A model generated the notes under the pieces. The model made no database searches. It saw only the letters and a list, made by a program, of their open reading frames with translations, and was not told the DNA's origin. Below are positions 21,701 to 30,351 of a DNA stretch of 64,000 nt, one piece after another. The DNA is taken from positions 310,001-374,000 of the forward strand of contig NZ_FOIJ01000007.1 in NCBI RefSeq assembly GCF_900111745.1, read 5' to 3'. Position 1 is the stretch's first letter. Every line of letters begins with the position of its first letter. Both the position numbers and the translations under genes were made by a program. The DNA is from Stigmatella erecta (GTDB lineage Bacteria > Myxococcota > Myxococcia > Myxococcales > Myxococcaceae).

Positions 21701-24492
21701 ACCGGGCGCAGGTAGCGCTGGTAGCGCTCATAGCCCTCCGACTCGTCGTAGAAGGAGCCGTACTCCTGCTCCAGCCGGAGGTACTCCACCTCCAGGGGCT
21801 TGATGTCCTGGGTGCGGGTGAAGGGCCGGCCCTCCCAGTCCACCACCATGCCCGTCACGGTGAAGGCCTTGCCCGCCTCCACCTTGCGGGTGCCCGTCTG
21901 GAGCCCCACGTAGTAGTGCTCCGGGTGCATGGGCACGGTGACCTCCCCCAGCGTGGAGCGGCCGCTGCCCGCCTCGAACACGCTCGCCTGGGCCACCAGC
22001 TTCGCCGGGCCCTTGAAGCCCCCCGCGGCCGCCTGCGCCGGGCACTCCAGCACCGCCTGGCCCTGGGCGTTGAGCGCGCCCGTCACCTGGCCCAGCGTGA
22101 CGGCCTTGGCCTCGGTGCCACCCTGGCGCCACACGCCATAGGTGAGCTGGCCGTTCTCCTTGGGCGCGAACGTGGACGGCTCCAGCCGGCACGTCAGCTC
22201 CAGCGGGCTGTCCTCGGCCGAGCCGCCGAAGAGGTACGCGGCCTCCACCTTCACCGGCACCGGCGCGCCCTGCGCGTAGCCCGGCTTGTCCGTGGTGGCC
22301 GTCACCTTCATGCGCTCCGGGACGAACTCCTCCAGGCTCAGCGTGTACTGGGCCACCTCCCGGTCCGCCACGTGCAGGGACACCCGGTAGCGGCCCGTGT
22401 CCTGGAAGGAGGCGAACGGCAAGTCCAGCGCCACCACCCCCGCGCCGTTCGTCTTGAGCGGCACCTTCTTGAACTCGCGCTCGCGCGGATCCACCACGCG
22501 CACCTCCACCGGCAGGTCCACCGGGGGCGCCACGCCGTCCGCCCCGCGCACCACCGCCGCCACGTGCGCGGTGTCCCCCGGCCGGTACACGCCCCGGTCC
22601 GAGTAGATGGACGCGCGGTAGAAGGTCTCGGCCCGGTACGGCTCGCCCTGCACGTCCGAGTTGGCGATCTCCGTCTTCAGCTCGCTGTACTTCAGGTACG
22701 TCAGCTCCTCGCCCTTGCGCGCCACCAGCGCGAACGGGGCGCTGGGGTCCACCGGCTGCGCGGGCACCTGGAGCTTGCAGCCCTGGGCGCCGTCCGTGGT
22801 GCAGCGGGCCACCGCCTGCCCGCTCTTCTTCACCAGCGACACCTCCACCCCCGACAGCGGCTCGGTGGACTCCATGCCGAGCACCCACACCCACACCTCC
22901 TCCTGGCCCGGGGCGCCCTCGGCCACGCCGCCGCGCTTGGCCACGAGGCTCAGGTCGGTGAGCAGGATGCGCGAGGAGGCGCGCTTGTTGAGGTAGCTGA
23001 GCGAGACTTCCACCAGCCCCCGGGTGGTGGAGGGCACCAGGCTGCCGACATCCAGGTAGGTGGTGGAGAGCACGTCCTGAGCCCCCTGGAGGGGCAGCGC
23101 CTTCGCGAGCAGGACATTGGAGGTGCGCTCATCGGCGGTCTCCTGCCCATCGTTGCTCATCCAGAAGATGAGGTTCTCCGGGGGCACCTGCCGCACCATG
23201 AGCTGCGCCTCGTCCACGTTGAGGTGGCTCAGGGGCAGGTTGCGCCAGGCGCTGCGCGGCAGGTAGCGGCCCGCCGAGGTGAAGACCAGCTGGGGCGTGC
23301 GCGCGCCGAAGGTGTAGGAGTTCTCGAAGGCGGAGAGCAGCCGGCCCCGGCCCTCGGAGATCGCCCCCGCGTCGATCTTCAGCGTGTACTTGCCGCGCTT
23401 GAAGTCGCCGAAGAGGCGGAAGCCCCGGCGGGCCGGCGCCACGGAGAACTTCACCGGGGGCGTGAAGTGGATGGCCTCGGCGGCCGCGTCCTCGTCGAAC
23501 GAACAGCCGGGCTGGTTGCTGTAGTACCACTCGTCATACTGGCGGCTGGGCGGCGCGTTCATCTCCACGTCGCGGCACTGCACCTCCAGGTAGAAGCCGG
23601 TGTTGCCCTCCTCCAGGGAGACCACGGTGATGTCCAGGCGCTTGCCGCCGAGCACCTCGAAGGTGCCCTGCCCCGCGGGCGCGCCCCCCCCGCCCTGCTG
23701 CGACGTCAGCCCGGCCTTGAGCGCATAGCCCACCTTGGCGCCGGGCTTGAGCAGGGGGCTGGTGAGCTGCGCCGAGAGGATGTGGCGGTGCTCCGGATCC
23801 GCGCTCAGCTTGAAGGACGTCAGCGGCTTGCCGTCCACCTGGAAGGTGCTCACCCGGCGGGCCTTCGCCGCGTCCACGGGGCCCGAGAAGACGAGGTCCA
23901 CCGTCACCAGGCCCTTCTCCGTGTCCACCTGCCGCGGGGCCATCCGCAGGAAGGCGAACGCGGGGGTGGTGAAGGTGTAGGGCGCCGGGGGCGGCTTCAC
24001 CACGCCGGTGGGCGTCTCCACGGCCTCCACGGTGACGGTGTACTGCGTGCCCAGCGCGAACCCGTTGCCCGGCGTGAAGGAGAGCGCGGTGCTGTCGCGG
24101 TAGTACTCGAGCTGGCCCTCTACCTCCGGGGTGAACCGGAACACCGTGCCCTTCTTCCCTTGCCCGTCGGAGTACTGCACGCTCCGGGAGAACTGGAACA
24201 CGAGCTGGGTGGGCACCACCCCCTCGCCGGGCGCCACCTCGCGGACGGTGGGGACGTAGGCCTCGGGCTTGAGGGGCTCGGCACTGGCCGGGGCGCCCGG
24301 CGTTGCCGGGGGGGCCGGGGGGGAGGCAGGTGCCCCCGGAGCGGGCACGGCGCCGGGGCCGGACGCGGCGGGCGGAGTGCCTTCCTCCTTCTTGCAGCCG
24401 GCGAGCGCGGTGCCCACCAGCAGGGCCGCCACCAGCCACCGCGCACGGGCGGGGCGGGGCGGACGCGGGGTCTTGAGGGACTGCGGATTCAT
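18760..24492 (-). CDS. Bacterial alpha-2-macroglobulin lipoprotein with thioester motif
   Basis: This 1910-residue lipoprotein (signal ending LVGTALAGC) is a YfhM-type alpha-2-macroglobulin: a string of MG beta-sandwich domains, then the thioester domain and receptor-binding-like C-terminus. The thioester motif Cys-Ile-Glu-Gln lies at 20200-20211 (Cys1428, context YPYGCIEQTTSS), so the covalent protease trap should be functional. It acts in the periplasm to capture attacking proteases, partnered with PBP1C encoded immediately downstream. The start was set at 24492 because GGAGG is five bases upstream and gives a clean lipobox; an upstream ATG at 24531 adds 13 residues. Antisense frames over this gene are long but are shadows of its codon usage. 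Confidence 0.96.
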   Translation of the reverse strand: MNPQSLKTPRPPRPARARWLVAALLVGTALAGCKKEEGTPPAASGPGAVPAPGAPASPPAPPATPGAPASAEPLKPEAYVPTVREVAPGEGVVPTQLVFQFSRSVQYSDGQGKKGTVFRFTPEVEGQLEYYRDSTALSFTPGNGFALGTQYTVTVEAVETPTGVVKPPPAPYTFTTPAFAFLRMAPRQVDTEKGLVTVDLVFSGPVDAAKARRVSTFQVDGKPLTSFKLSADPEHRHILSAQLTSPLLKPGAKVGYALKAGLTSQQGGGGAPAGQGTFEVLGGKRLDITVVSLEEGNTGFYLEVQCRDVEMNAPPSRQYDEWYYSNQPGCSFDEDAAAEAIHFTPPVKFSVAPARRGFRLFGDFKRGKYTLKIDAGAISEGRGRLLSAFENSYTFGARTPQLVFTSAGRYLPRSAWRNLPLSHLNVDEAQLMVRQVPPENLIFWMSNDGQETADERTSNVLLAKALPLQGAQDVLSTTYLDVGSLVPSTTRGLVEVSLSYLNKRASSRILLTDLSLVAKRGGVAEGAPGQEEVWVWVLGMESTEPLSGVEVSLVKKSGQAVARCTTDGAQGCKLQVPAQPVDPSAPFALVARKGEELTYLKYSELKTEIANSDVQGEPYRAETFYRASIYSDRGVYRPGDTAHVAAVVRGADGVAPPVDLPVEVRVVDPREREFKKVPLKTNGAGVVALDLPFASFQDTGRYRVSLHVADREVAQYTLSLEEFVPERMKVTATTDKPGYAQGAPVPVKVEAAYLFGGSAEDSPLELTCRLEPSTFAPKENGQLTYGVWRQGGTEAKAVTLGQVTGALNAQGQAVLECPAQAAAGGFKGPAKLVAQASVFEAGSGRSTLGEVTVPMHPEHYYVGLQTGTRKVEAGKAFTVTGMVVDWEGRPFTRTQDIKPLEVEYLRLEQEYGSFYDESEGYERYQRYLRPVREGKGIVKVEGGKFQLTVTPAQDAAGFIVRVRSGNAQTDLQLEGRGEYYWWGDGEERVDQTPRPMKPASIALELPRSGKVGEPLTVKLKAPYRGRVLLTAETDRVIASEWKTMEPGEVAWTFTPREFAPNVYLSAFMVKDPHLESAQAFMPDRAFGVGSVTLEPTAFTQEVKLSVPEEVRSNSTLTVNLELGAMEGPTYATVAVVDEGILSLTRFQSPDPLKELIAKRALGVETYETIGWTLLVPPAGNSRSTGGDEGGDASGRVQPVKPVALWSGVVPVPASGKLSLPFSIPQYRGAVRVMAVTAGAKRVGRASAQVLVRDPLVLQATLPRFLTQNDEIQIPVFLTNLSGSPQEVKVTLTAENLPVPGMAMPAASMGSPLKLLGKSEGRTRLENGKAATLVFQAKAVQAVGAARLKVTAEGGGHTAFEQLDVPLLPAGPRERQVQRLELAAGRMDLMPYLQGWVPTTERSTFWVTTNPYAESLQHLSYLVRYPYGCIEQTTSSTRPLLFVSQLIDNVDPSLTGNKKVEDMVMAGLNRIVSMQTPAGGFGYWPGDTEPVAWGTAYATHMLLDAQKLKYPVPQDRLEDALAWMGKELTRREGSTVKDRSSGHEAEPYMHYVLAMAGKGRKARVQKMVEAFAQQKALSGEEREQEYMLKAALYLSGDRRYEKELRNPVLEPVTDERRNTWSFYSDRRRRGFMLSTFQDLFGNDATGEPLAQQVAQALQGHSSAWYTTQELVWGITGLGKRVSGAASDFTPPTLVAEGKEVPPQATGNTKAARASDSTWALVRASERKGVALDLKEKGAGKLYLILNSEGVRTGGQAKTGGEGLALTRTYRKLDGTVISPGQPVNLADLLYVEVEISNTSGERIQNIALVDRLPAGWEIENARLGRGGSVEWVDTSSLWTADYVNIRDDRMEVFGSLEAKESKKVVYAVRAVTSGKFTLPPVEAEAMYDPRLWAREAGGPVEVSGPWQDFLL

Positions 24493-24803
24493 GGTTCCTC
24501 CGAAGGGCAGCTTCGACATTTCACGTGGCATGCCGGGAGGGCCGGCAGCGGATTCAGGGGGAAGTGTGGTTCAGGGCCCACGGCTCGACGGCGCCCCCCG
24601 CGCGTCTTGAGGCCCACACGGTGTCCCGGGAGCCACGCAGGGGCCCCGGGCGCCGCGCTGGGAATGAGGGATGGCCGCGGACGCTAGGCGCCCCCCCTCC
24701 GCCGGTCAACGGGCGGGGCCTCCGGGCCGCGCGCCCGCCGGAGATGTTCCGGGGCCGGAGGTGTTTCGATGTTTGATAATTCAGGAGTACAAGGCCCGGG
24801 CCC
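24493..24803. other. Divergent intergenic region of 311 bp
   Basis: It separates the alpha-2-macroglobulin gene (minus) from the RNA methyltransferase gene (plus). Most of it is GC-rich without clear signals. The last 50 bases turn AT-rich and contain GATAAT at 24775-24780, a possible -10 box for the plus-strand gene about 25 bases before its ATG. No matching TTGACA-like -35 was found at 16-18 bases, so the promoter call is weak. Confidence 0.4.
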
Positions 24804-25526
24804 ATGGTGTTGCCCATCCGCTTTGTCCTGATGCGTCCGCGCAACGCGGAGAACCTCGGTGCCGCCGCGCGGGCCATGAAGAACTGCGGCCTGTCCCACT
24901 GGACGTGGGTCCGGCCCGAGGCGGAGGACCTGGCCCCCGCGCGCCGCCTGGCCGTCCACGCCGAGGAGCTGCTCGACGGGGTGCGGCGCGAGGACACGCT
25001 GGAGGCGGCGGTGGCCGACTGCGTCTGGGTGGTGGGCACCAGCTCCCGCAAGGTGGAGGGCAAGCGCCGGCTGCCGCCCCGGGCCGTGGGCGAGGAGCTG
25101 GTGGCCCGCGCCGCCCAGGGGCCCGTGGCCATCGTCTTCGGGGATGAGCGCAGCGGGCTGACGAACGCCGAGGTGGAGCGCTGCCATGATCTCTCGGCGG
25201 TCCCCACGGACCCCTCCCAGCCCTCCATCAACCTGGCGCAGGCGGTGCTCCTGTACGCCTACGAGGTCCGCATGGCCTCGCTCGCGGCGGCCCCCCCGCC
25301 CCCCGCCCCCCTGCCGGTGGCCGCCTCGGACGCGGAGCTGGCGCGGGTGGAGCAGACGCTGGAGACGCTGCTCACCTCGGGAGGCTTCCTCGTGGACCCC
25401 CACGCGGGGCGCACGGGCCTGAGGGACTTGTTCGCCCCCCTGCGGCGCTCCCGGCTCACGCACCACGAGGCCCGGCTGTGGCTGGCGGCGCTCCACACCC
25501 TGCGCAAGCGCCTGACGGCGGGCTGA
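24804..25526 (+). CDS. TrmJ-like SPOUT tRNA/rRNA 2'-O-methyltransferase
   Basis: The 240-residue protein belongs to the SpoU/TrmH superfamily, which methylates ribose 2'-OH groups in RNA using S-adenosylmethionine. Motif 1 is visible as RPRNAENLGAAARAMKN, motif 2 as IVFGDERSGLTNAE, and motif 3 as QPSINLAQAVLLYAYE, forming the trefoil-knot cofactor site. The TrmJ-type C-terminal extension (LETLLTSGGFL...) is present, which favours TrmJ (tRNA position 32) over TrmH or RlmB. The precise RNA target is inferred from this similarity only. It is followed by a small unknown gene and a pseudouridine synthase gene, another RNA modifier. Confidence 0.88.
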   Translation: MVLPIRFVLMRPRNAENLGAAARAMKNCGLSHWTWVRPEAEDLAPARRLAVHAEELLDGVRREDTLEAAVADCVWVVGTSSRKVEGKRRLPPRAVGEELVARAAQGPVAIVFGDERSGLTNAEVERCHDLSAVPTDPSQPSINLAQAVLLYAYEVRMASLAAAPPPPAPLPVAASDAELARVEQTLETLLTSGGFLVDPHAGRTGLRDLFAPLRRSRLTHHEARLWLAALHTLRKRLTAG

Positions 25527-25632
25527 ACGCCCTCCGCCCGTTGCTCCCCCAGCAGCCAGGGGGCCCTGAGCAGCCCGCCGCCCTCGCCCGCCCTACCTTC
25601 TGGGAGACACCGGACTCCCAAGGGAGGAACCC

Positions 25633-25821
25633 ATGCACCACAAGCCCAAGAAGGACATGAAGTTCGGCAGCGGCGGGGACGCGCCGTCCCGGCAAGCCGG
25701 GCCGGAGAAGGCCCCCGGGCGCACCCCCAACTCCGCCGAGGGCAAGGACGACGAGCAGCGACGGATGCCCGGCGGAGAGCCCGGGAAAACCCCTGGCTCG
25801 GCCGAGGGCGAGGACCGCTAG
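25633..25821 (+). CDS. Small hydrophilic protein of unknown function
   Basis: The 62-residue product is entirely polar, rich in Lys, Gly, Glu and Pro, and looks intrinsically disordered. Two similar blocks are visible (PGRTPNSAEGKDDE and PGKTPGSAEGEDR), suggesting an internal duplication. A strong ribosome-binding site GGGAGGAA precedes the ATG by four bases, which is the main reason to call it a gene. It sits between an RNA methyltransferase and a pseudouridine synthase gene. No function can be assigned. Confidence 0.6.
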   Translation: MHHKPKKDMKFGSGGDAPSRQAGPEKAPGRTPNSAEGKDDEQRRMPGGEPGKTPGSAEGEDR

Positions 25822-25883
25822 CGCCATGCCTTCGTGGCGGGCCTGCTGCTCCCCTGGCAGGCACCGGGTACAGTGCGCCGCCC

Positions 25884-26696
25884 ATGCCCCGTAAACCGCC
25901 CCCGCGCCGCGCGCCCGCCCTTCAGGACAAAACGTCTCGCCCGGCCCGGTGGGAGGGCAAGACGAAGCCCGACTGGCTGTCCCGGGCCCTGGCCCGGGCG
26001 GGCGCCCTGCCCCTGAAGCAGGCCGAGGAGGCCATCGAGCAGGGGCGCGTCACGGTGAACGGGCGCGTGGTGCGCCAGGCGCTCGCCCCGGTGCCCGAGG
26101 GGGCGGTGCTCAAGGTGGACGGCCTGCCCATCCGCCGCGAGGTGGAGACGCACGTGCTGGCCTTCCACAAGCCGGCCGACCTGCTCACCTCCACCGTGAG
26201 CCAGCACCGCACGGGCACCGTGTACGAGGTGCTCCTGCCCCAGCTGCCGGATGCGCTGGCCCGCTACACCTGGCACGCGGTGGGCCGGCTGGACCGGGGC
26301 ACCACGGGCCTGCTGCTGTTCACCAATGACGAGAAGCTGGTGGCGCACGCCACCGCCCCGGAGACGCACCTGACCAAGCGCTACGTGGCCACCGTGCAGG
26401 GCACCGCGGACGACGCCCGCGTGGAGCCGCTGCGCCGGGGCATCGAGCTGGAGGACGGGCCCACCCGGCCCGCCCAGGTCCAGGTCCGCGACGCGCACAC
26501 CGTGGAGGTCATCGTCACCGAGGGCCGCAACCACCAGGTGAAGCGGATGCTCGGGGCGGTGGGGCTGCCGGTGCGCGCGCTGCACCGGGAGGCCATCGGC
26601 GGGGTGGTGCTGGATGTGCCCGAGGGCACCTTCCGCCCGCTCACCCCCGGGGAAATCACCGAAGGACTGGGCTACACGGGAAGGCACCATGGTTGA
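25884..26696 (+). CDS. RsuA/RluB/E/F-family pseudouridine synthase
   Basis: The 270-residue enzyme converts specific uridines in ribosomal RNA to pseudouridine. An S4 RNA-binding domain is visible near residues 30-75 (LSRALARAGALPLKQAEEAIEQGRVTVNG), then the catalytic domain with the aspartate in GRLDRGTTGLLL and the substrate-loop EGRNHQVKRMLGAVG typical of this family. The basic N-terminus (MPRKPPPRRAPAL) is common in GC-rich bacteria. Which member (16S or 23S site) cannot be decided from sequence alone. The 3' end overlaps the start of the transhydrogenase gene by 8 nt. Confidence 0.93.
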   Translation: MPRKPPPRRAPALQDKTSRPARWEGKTKPDWLSRALARAGALPLKQAEEAIEQGRVTVNGRVVRQALAPVPEGAVLKVDGLPIRREVETHVLAFHKPADLLTSTVSQHRTGTVYEVLLPQLPDALARYTWHAVGRLDRGTTGLLLFTNDEKLVAHATAPETHLTKRYVATVQGTADDARVEPLRRGIELEDGPTRPAQVQVRDAHTVEVIVTEGRNHQVKRMLGAVGLPVRALHREAIGGVVLDVPEGTFRPLTPGEITEGLGYTGRHHG

Positions 26697-28107
26697 TGTG
26701 GACTTGCTGGTCATCGGCTCGGGCCCGGCCGGCGAAAGCGGGGCCGTGCAGGCCGCGCGCATGGGCAAGCGCGTGGTGGTGGTGGAGAAGGAGCCCGTGC
26801 TGGGGGGCACCGCCGCCAACACCGGCACCCTGCCCTCCAAGACGCTGCGCGAGACGGCGCTCTACCTCTCCGGCTACCGGGCCCGGGGCCTCTACGGCGT
26901 GGAGCGCAGCCTGCGCCACGAGGCCACCGCCTCGGACTTCCTCTACCGCGAGCGGCGGGTGAAGGACGTGGAGCGGCTGCGCATCGGGCAGAACCTCCAG
27001 CGCCACGGGGTGACGGTGGTTCAGGGCACCGCCTCCTTCGTGGACGCGCACACGGTGCGCATCCTCCAGGAGGGCCACCCCGAGCGCCTCCTCACCGCCT
27101 CCTACGTCCTGGTGGCCACCGGCTCCTCGCCCTACCGCCCCCCGCTCTACCCCTTCGGGGATGACCGGGTGCACGACTCGGACGAGGTGCTGGAGCTGGC
27201 CGAGCTGCCCCACTCCATCGTGGTGGTGGGCGCCGGCGTCATCGGCTGCGAGTACGCGTGCATGTTCGCCGCGCTCGGCATCCCCGTGACGCTGGTGGAT
27301 GGGCGAAAGGAGCTGCTGCCCTTCCTCGACAATGAGTTCTCCGCGCTGCTCGGCCAGCGCATGGCCGCGCTCGGCATCCAGCTGCGCCTGGGCTTCACGG
27401 TGGAGGACCTCCAGCTGGCCGCAGGAGCGCCCCTGCGGCTGACGCTCTCGGGGGGCGAGGTGCTGGAGACGCACCAGGTGCTGGTGGCCTCGGGCCGCTC
27501 GGCCAACACCGCGGGGCTGGGGCTGGAGGAGGTGGGCGTCACCCTGGGCACCCGGGGCCTCGTGGAGGTGAACGGCGCGTACCAGACGGCCCAGCCCCAC
27601 ATCTACGCGGTGGGCGACGTCATCGGCTTTCCCGCGCTGGCCTCCACCTCCATGGAGCAGGCGCGCGTGGCGGTGCTGCATGCCTTCGGGATGCCGCGGC
27701 GGCTCTCGCCCATCCTGCCCTACGGCATCTACACCATCCCCGAGGTGTCCATGGCCGGCGAGACCGAGGAGGCCCTGCGCGCGAGCGGCACGCCCTACGT
27801 GGCCGGCCGCGCCGCGTTCGCCACCAACCCCCGGGGGCAAATCATCGGCGAGCAGCACGGGCGGCTGAAGCTGCTCTTCCACCGCGAGAGCCTGAAGCTC
27901 TTGGGCGTCCACGTGCTGGGCGAGCAGGCCTCGGAGCTGGTGCACGTGGGGCTCACCGCGCTGGTGGCGGGCGCCGGCGCCCAGCTCTTCCTGGAGACGT
28001 GCTTCAACTACCCCACGCTGTCGGAGGCCTACAAGACGGCCACCCACAACGCGCTCCACCAGTTGGAGCACCGGGAACAGGCCGCCCCCGTCAGCACGGG
28101 GACGTGA
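26689..28107 (+). CDS. sthA: Soluble NAD(P)+ transhydrogenase-like flavoprotein (SthA type)
   Basis: The 472-residue FAD enzyme exchanges hydride between NADPH and NAD+. It has the N-terminal FAD fold (VIGSGPAGESGAVQAARMG), a second nucleotide fold (VVVGAGVIGCEYACMFA), the GDVIGFPALASTSMEQAR flavin motif, and a dimerisation domain ending in NYPTLSEAYK. At the site where disulfide reductases carry a redox-active Cys pair it reads GGTAANTGTLPSKTLRE, with neither Cys. That excludes a lipoamide dehydrogenase or glutathione reductase function and fits the transhydrogenase. Its ATG lies 8 nt inside the upstream gene, so the two are likely cotranscribed. Confidence 0.9.
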   Translation: MVDVDLLVIGSGPAGESGAVQAARMGKRVVVVEKEPVLGGTAANTGTLPSKTLRETALYLSGYRARGLYGVERSLRHEATASDFLYRERRVKDVERLRIGQNLQRHGVTVVQGTASFVDAHTVRILQEGHPERLLTASYVLVATGSSPYRPPLYPFGDDRVHDSDEVLELAELPHSIVVVGAGVIGCEYACMFAALGIPVTLVDGRKELLPFLDNEFSALLGQRMAALGIQLRLGFTVEDLQLAAGAPLRLTLSGGEVLETHQVLVASGRSANTAGLGLEEVGVTLGTRGLVEVNGAYQTAQPHIYAVGDVIGFPALASTSMEQARVAVLHAFGMPRRLSPILPYGIYTIPEVSMAGETEEALRASGTPYVAGRAAFATNPRGQIIGEQHGRLKLLFHRESLKLLGVHVLGEQASELVHVGLTALVAGAGAQLFLETCFNYPTLSEAYKTATHNALHQLEHREQAAPVSTGT

Positions 28108-28131
28108 GGCGGCCTGCCTTGCCCGCGCGTC

Positions 28132-29508
28132 TTAGCGGCGCGGGCCCGTCACCTGGCGCAAGGAGACGTCATCCACGAAGGTGCCACTCCCGTTGGAGGT
28201 GCCCACGTCGCGCAGCTCCAGGCGGGAGTTCGGGCCGTCCGCGCGGACGCGCAACGTCGTATACGTCCACGCCGTCTCGGAGAGGCCCTGGCCACTAGCC
28301 TCCAGCAGGGTGACGACCTCGCCATTCCACACCACCTCCAGGGCGTTGTCCGAGACCTCCGTGCCCGGGCGGGCCGCGAACGCCAGCCGCAGCTCGTACT
28401 CGGCCCCCGGCCGCGTGGCCACGTCCTGGAAGATGCCCGTGTTGTCGGCCCCATCCAGCTCCACGAGCTGATCTCCCGACGCGGGGCGGCCCGCGGCGCG
28501 GTTCTGCACCTCGATGGAGCGCCCCACGGAGCGGTTCCACCCGGGCACGTTGGGCACGAGCCGGTAGTTGCCCCGCGGAAGCGAGGGCTGCTCGAACCCC
28601 CCGTTGATGAGAAGCTCCCCACGCTGGCCCGGACCGGGACCGGGACCAGGACCATGGCCAGGGCCGGGACCATGGCCCGGGCCAGGGCCCTGCGGAGGCT
28701 GCGGGGCCTGCCGCGGCTGGAAGGTCAGCCGCACGTCGCGCACCGCATGCAGCGCGGTCGCATCGCCGGTGGCGGCCGACAGGGCCAGCCGGTCCGAGGT
28801 GAGCTGCACCGGACCGCGCCAGTCGATCTGCTGCTCGCCATTGAGGAAGACGCGGATGCCATCGCGCTCCACCTCGACGCGCAGGGTGGCCCAGTCGTTG
28901 CCGGTGTAGACGGCCGGGTTGCGGCGCGTGGCCAGCGTGCGCCCCGTGCCATCGGTGAGCACCAGGCCGCGCTCCTCGCCGTACAGGGGCATGTGCACGC
29001 CAAAGCCCTGCCCGTCGGGGGTGAAGCCGCGCGTGCCGCCCGTGGGCAGGCTGTCGCGGCGGTTGGGCGCGCGGCGGCCGAACATCAGCACCAGCCCATC
29101 CCCGGAGACCCACGGGCCGATGCCGCCCCGGTTGTACGTGGAGAACTGGAACTGCACGGCGAACGGCGCCTGCACGGGCTCATTCAGGAAGACGGCCCCC
29201 GCGGCCTTGCGCCGGTTCTCGGGAACGAGCACCAGGCGGTTGGCCTCCACGCGGGGGTAGCCCGCGTTGAGGGTGGACAGGAAGGTGAAGCGCGCCGAGT
29301 TCTGGAAGCTGAGGGGCGGCGTGTCCTGAAGGGCCGCCTCCCAGCCGGAGCCGCCCCCCCAGGAGGGCTGGCCACCGGGAACCCGCACGGCTTGCAGCGC
29401 CGCCGGAGCGGGCTCGGTTTGAGCCCACGCCCCGGCCGAACTCAGCCCCAGCCCCCACGCCCCCAGAATGGCCAGCACTTCGGCGCGCCTTCGATGATTC
29501 AAACGCAT
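28132..29508 (-). CDS. Secreted lectin-like protein with two carbohydrate-binding-type domains
   Basis: The 458-residue product has a signal peptide (ending SSAGAWAQ), a legume-lectin/LamG-like beta-sandwich (about residues 60-275, with FQNSARFTFLSTLNAGY, SGDGLVLMFG, YTGNDWATLRVEVERDGIRVFLNG), a linker of repeated Gly-Pro-Gly-His units, and a second domain starting ELLINGGFEQPSLP. The second domain resembles DUF642/CBM-like galactose-binding folds (LVPNVPGWNR, VELDGADNTGIFQDV, FVDDVSLRQV). GAGGGAC lies three bases before the ATG. It probably binds polysaccharide outside the cell. It is convergent with the transhydrogenase gene. Confidence 0.85.
   Translation of the reverse strand: MRLNHRRRAEVLAILGAWGLGLSSAGAWAQTEPAPAALQAVRVPGGQPSWGGGSGWEAALQDTPPLSFQNSARFTFLSTLNAGYPRVEANRLVLVPENRRKAAGAVFLNEPVQAPFAVQFQFSTYNRGGIGPWVSGDGLVLMFGRRAPNRRDSLPTGGTRGFTPDGQGFGVHMPLYGEERGLVLTDGTGRTLATRRNPAVYTGNDWATLRVEVERDGIRVFLNGEQQIDWRGPVQLTSDRLALSAATGDATALHAVRDVRLTFQPRQAPQPPQGPGPGHGPGPGHGPGPGPGPGQRGELLINGGFEQPSLPRGNYRLVPNVPGWNRSVGRSIEVQNRAAGRPASGDQLVELDGADNTGIFQDVATRPGAEYELRLAFAARPGTEVSDNALEVVWNGEVVTLLEASGQGLSETAWTYTTLRVRADGPNSRLELRDVGTSNGSGTFVDDVSLRQVTGPRR
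28628..28692. repeat. Short imperfect tandem repeats coding the Gly-Pro-Gly-His linker
   Basis: GGACCGGGACC- and GGGCCATGG-like units repeat several times and encode, on the minus strand, the (GPGPGH)n linker between the two domains of the secreted lectin-like protein. Such a repeat is prone to change length by slippage. Confidence 0.7.
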
Positions 29509-29604
29509 GGTGTCCCTCAGGAATGGCTCCAGGCGCACGTGTACTTGAAAAGCGCCCTCCAGGAACAGGGTGTCCGGGCGAAGCCTTGAACTATCCTCCG
29601 GCCC

Positions 29605-30207
29605 ATGCGCTCTTCCTGGCTCCTGCTCTCCGCGCTCATGGCCCCTGCCCTGGCGGCCGCCGAAGGCCTCGGGGCACACTTCGCCCTCTCGGCAGGCGCG
29701 GGCCGGGGGCTCTCGGGCCCCTCCATCCCCGCGAGCGACACGGGCCTGGCCCTCCTGGGCGGGGCCTACCTGGAGCTGGGAGGCGCCTTCTCCCTGGGCA
29801 TCGAGGCGGCCACGTACGCGCACCTCTCGGACCTGCAATCCCTCCGCATCCTCCTCACGGAGGAGGGCCCCCTCCCCCTCCGGCGCCGGGAGACCTTCGG
29901 AGCCTGGCGCCTCGCCCCCGCGCTGGAGTGGCGCCCGGACACCGGGGCGCTCCGGCCCCGCGTCTCCGCCTCGCTGGGGTTCTACCGGCTCTCCTCGCAC
30001 GCCATCTCCGAATCCCCCTTCTCCCGGCTCAACTCTGACTTCACCGACGCGAAGGGCACCCTCGGCGCGGGCCTCTCCCTGAGCCTGGACTACTTCATCC
30101 ACCAGAAGCTCGGCGTGGGCGTGACGCTCCACTACGACTCCGCCTACAACAACTTCGACCAGGGGCTCACCTCCTGGGCGAGCGTGGCCGCCGGCGTGCG
30201 CTTCTAA
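29605..30207 (+). CDS. Small outer-membrane beta-barrel protein
   Basis: The 200-residue product has a signal peptide (SSWLLLSALMAPALAAAEG) and then alternating beta-strands (HFALSAGAGRG, LALLGGAYLELGGAFSLGIEAAT, RVSASLGFYRL, LSLSLDYFIHQKLGVGVTLHYDS), closing with VAAGVRF, a typical barrel terminus ending in Phe. The size suggests an eight-stranded barrel. The family is otherwise not recognised. It is divergently transcribed from the lectin-like gene, about 96 bases away. Confidence 0.8.
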   Translation: MRSSWLLLSALMAPALAAAEGLGAHFALSAGAGRGLSGPSIPASDTGLALLGGAYLELGGAFSLGIEAATYAHLSDLQSLRILLTEEGPLPLRRRETFGAWRLAPALEWRPDTGALRPRVSASLGFYRLSSHAISESPFSRLNSDFTDAKGTLGAGLSLSLDYFIHQKLGVGVTLHYDSAYNNFDQGLTSWASVAAGVRF

Positions 30208-30351
30208 GCCGGCACAGCCCTGCCCTTGGGGGCAGGCCCCTGTTGGAAACCCGGGCGGCCGCCGCACGCACAGGCTTTCCGAAAAACAGTCTGCCCCGGC
30301 AAAGCACTGGCAGCACTGCCCAGGCGCCGGGCGAGAGGCCAGCATGACCGC

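Noticed and set aside
15526-24687. A 3053-residue open frame on the plus strand antisense to pbpC and the alpha-2-macroglobulin gene.
   Set aside because: It is the shadow of very GC-rich third codon positions; its translation is low-complexity (His, Arg, Gly, Leu) and both genes on the other strand have complete conserved motifs.
28119-28142. CCCGCGC...GCGCGGG hairpin between the convergent transhydrogenase and lectin-like genes.
   Set aside because: The stem is only 7 bp, lacks a T-run on either strand, and overlaps the end of the coding region; too weak to call a terminator.
28628-28692. Tandem short repeats that could be mistaken for a CRISPR or regulatory array.
   Set aside because: They encode the Gly-Pro-Gly-His linker of the lectin-like protein; unit length is far too short and there are no spacers.
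30300-30330. A sigma-54 (-24/-12) promoter at CTGGCAGCACTGCC before the unknown pair.
   Set aside because: The GG and GC are separated by 7 bases and not by the required 10.
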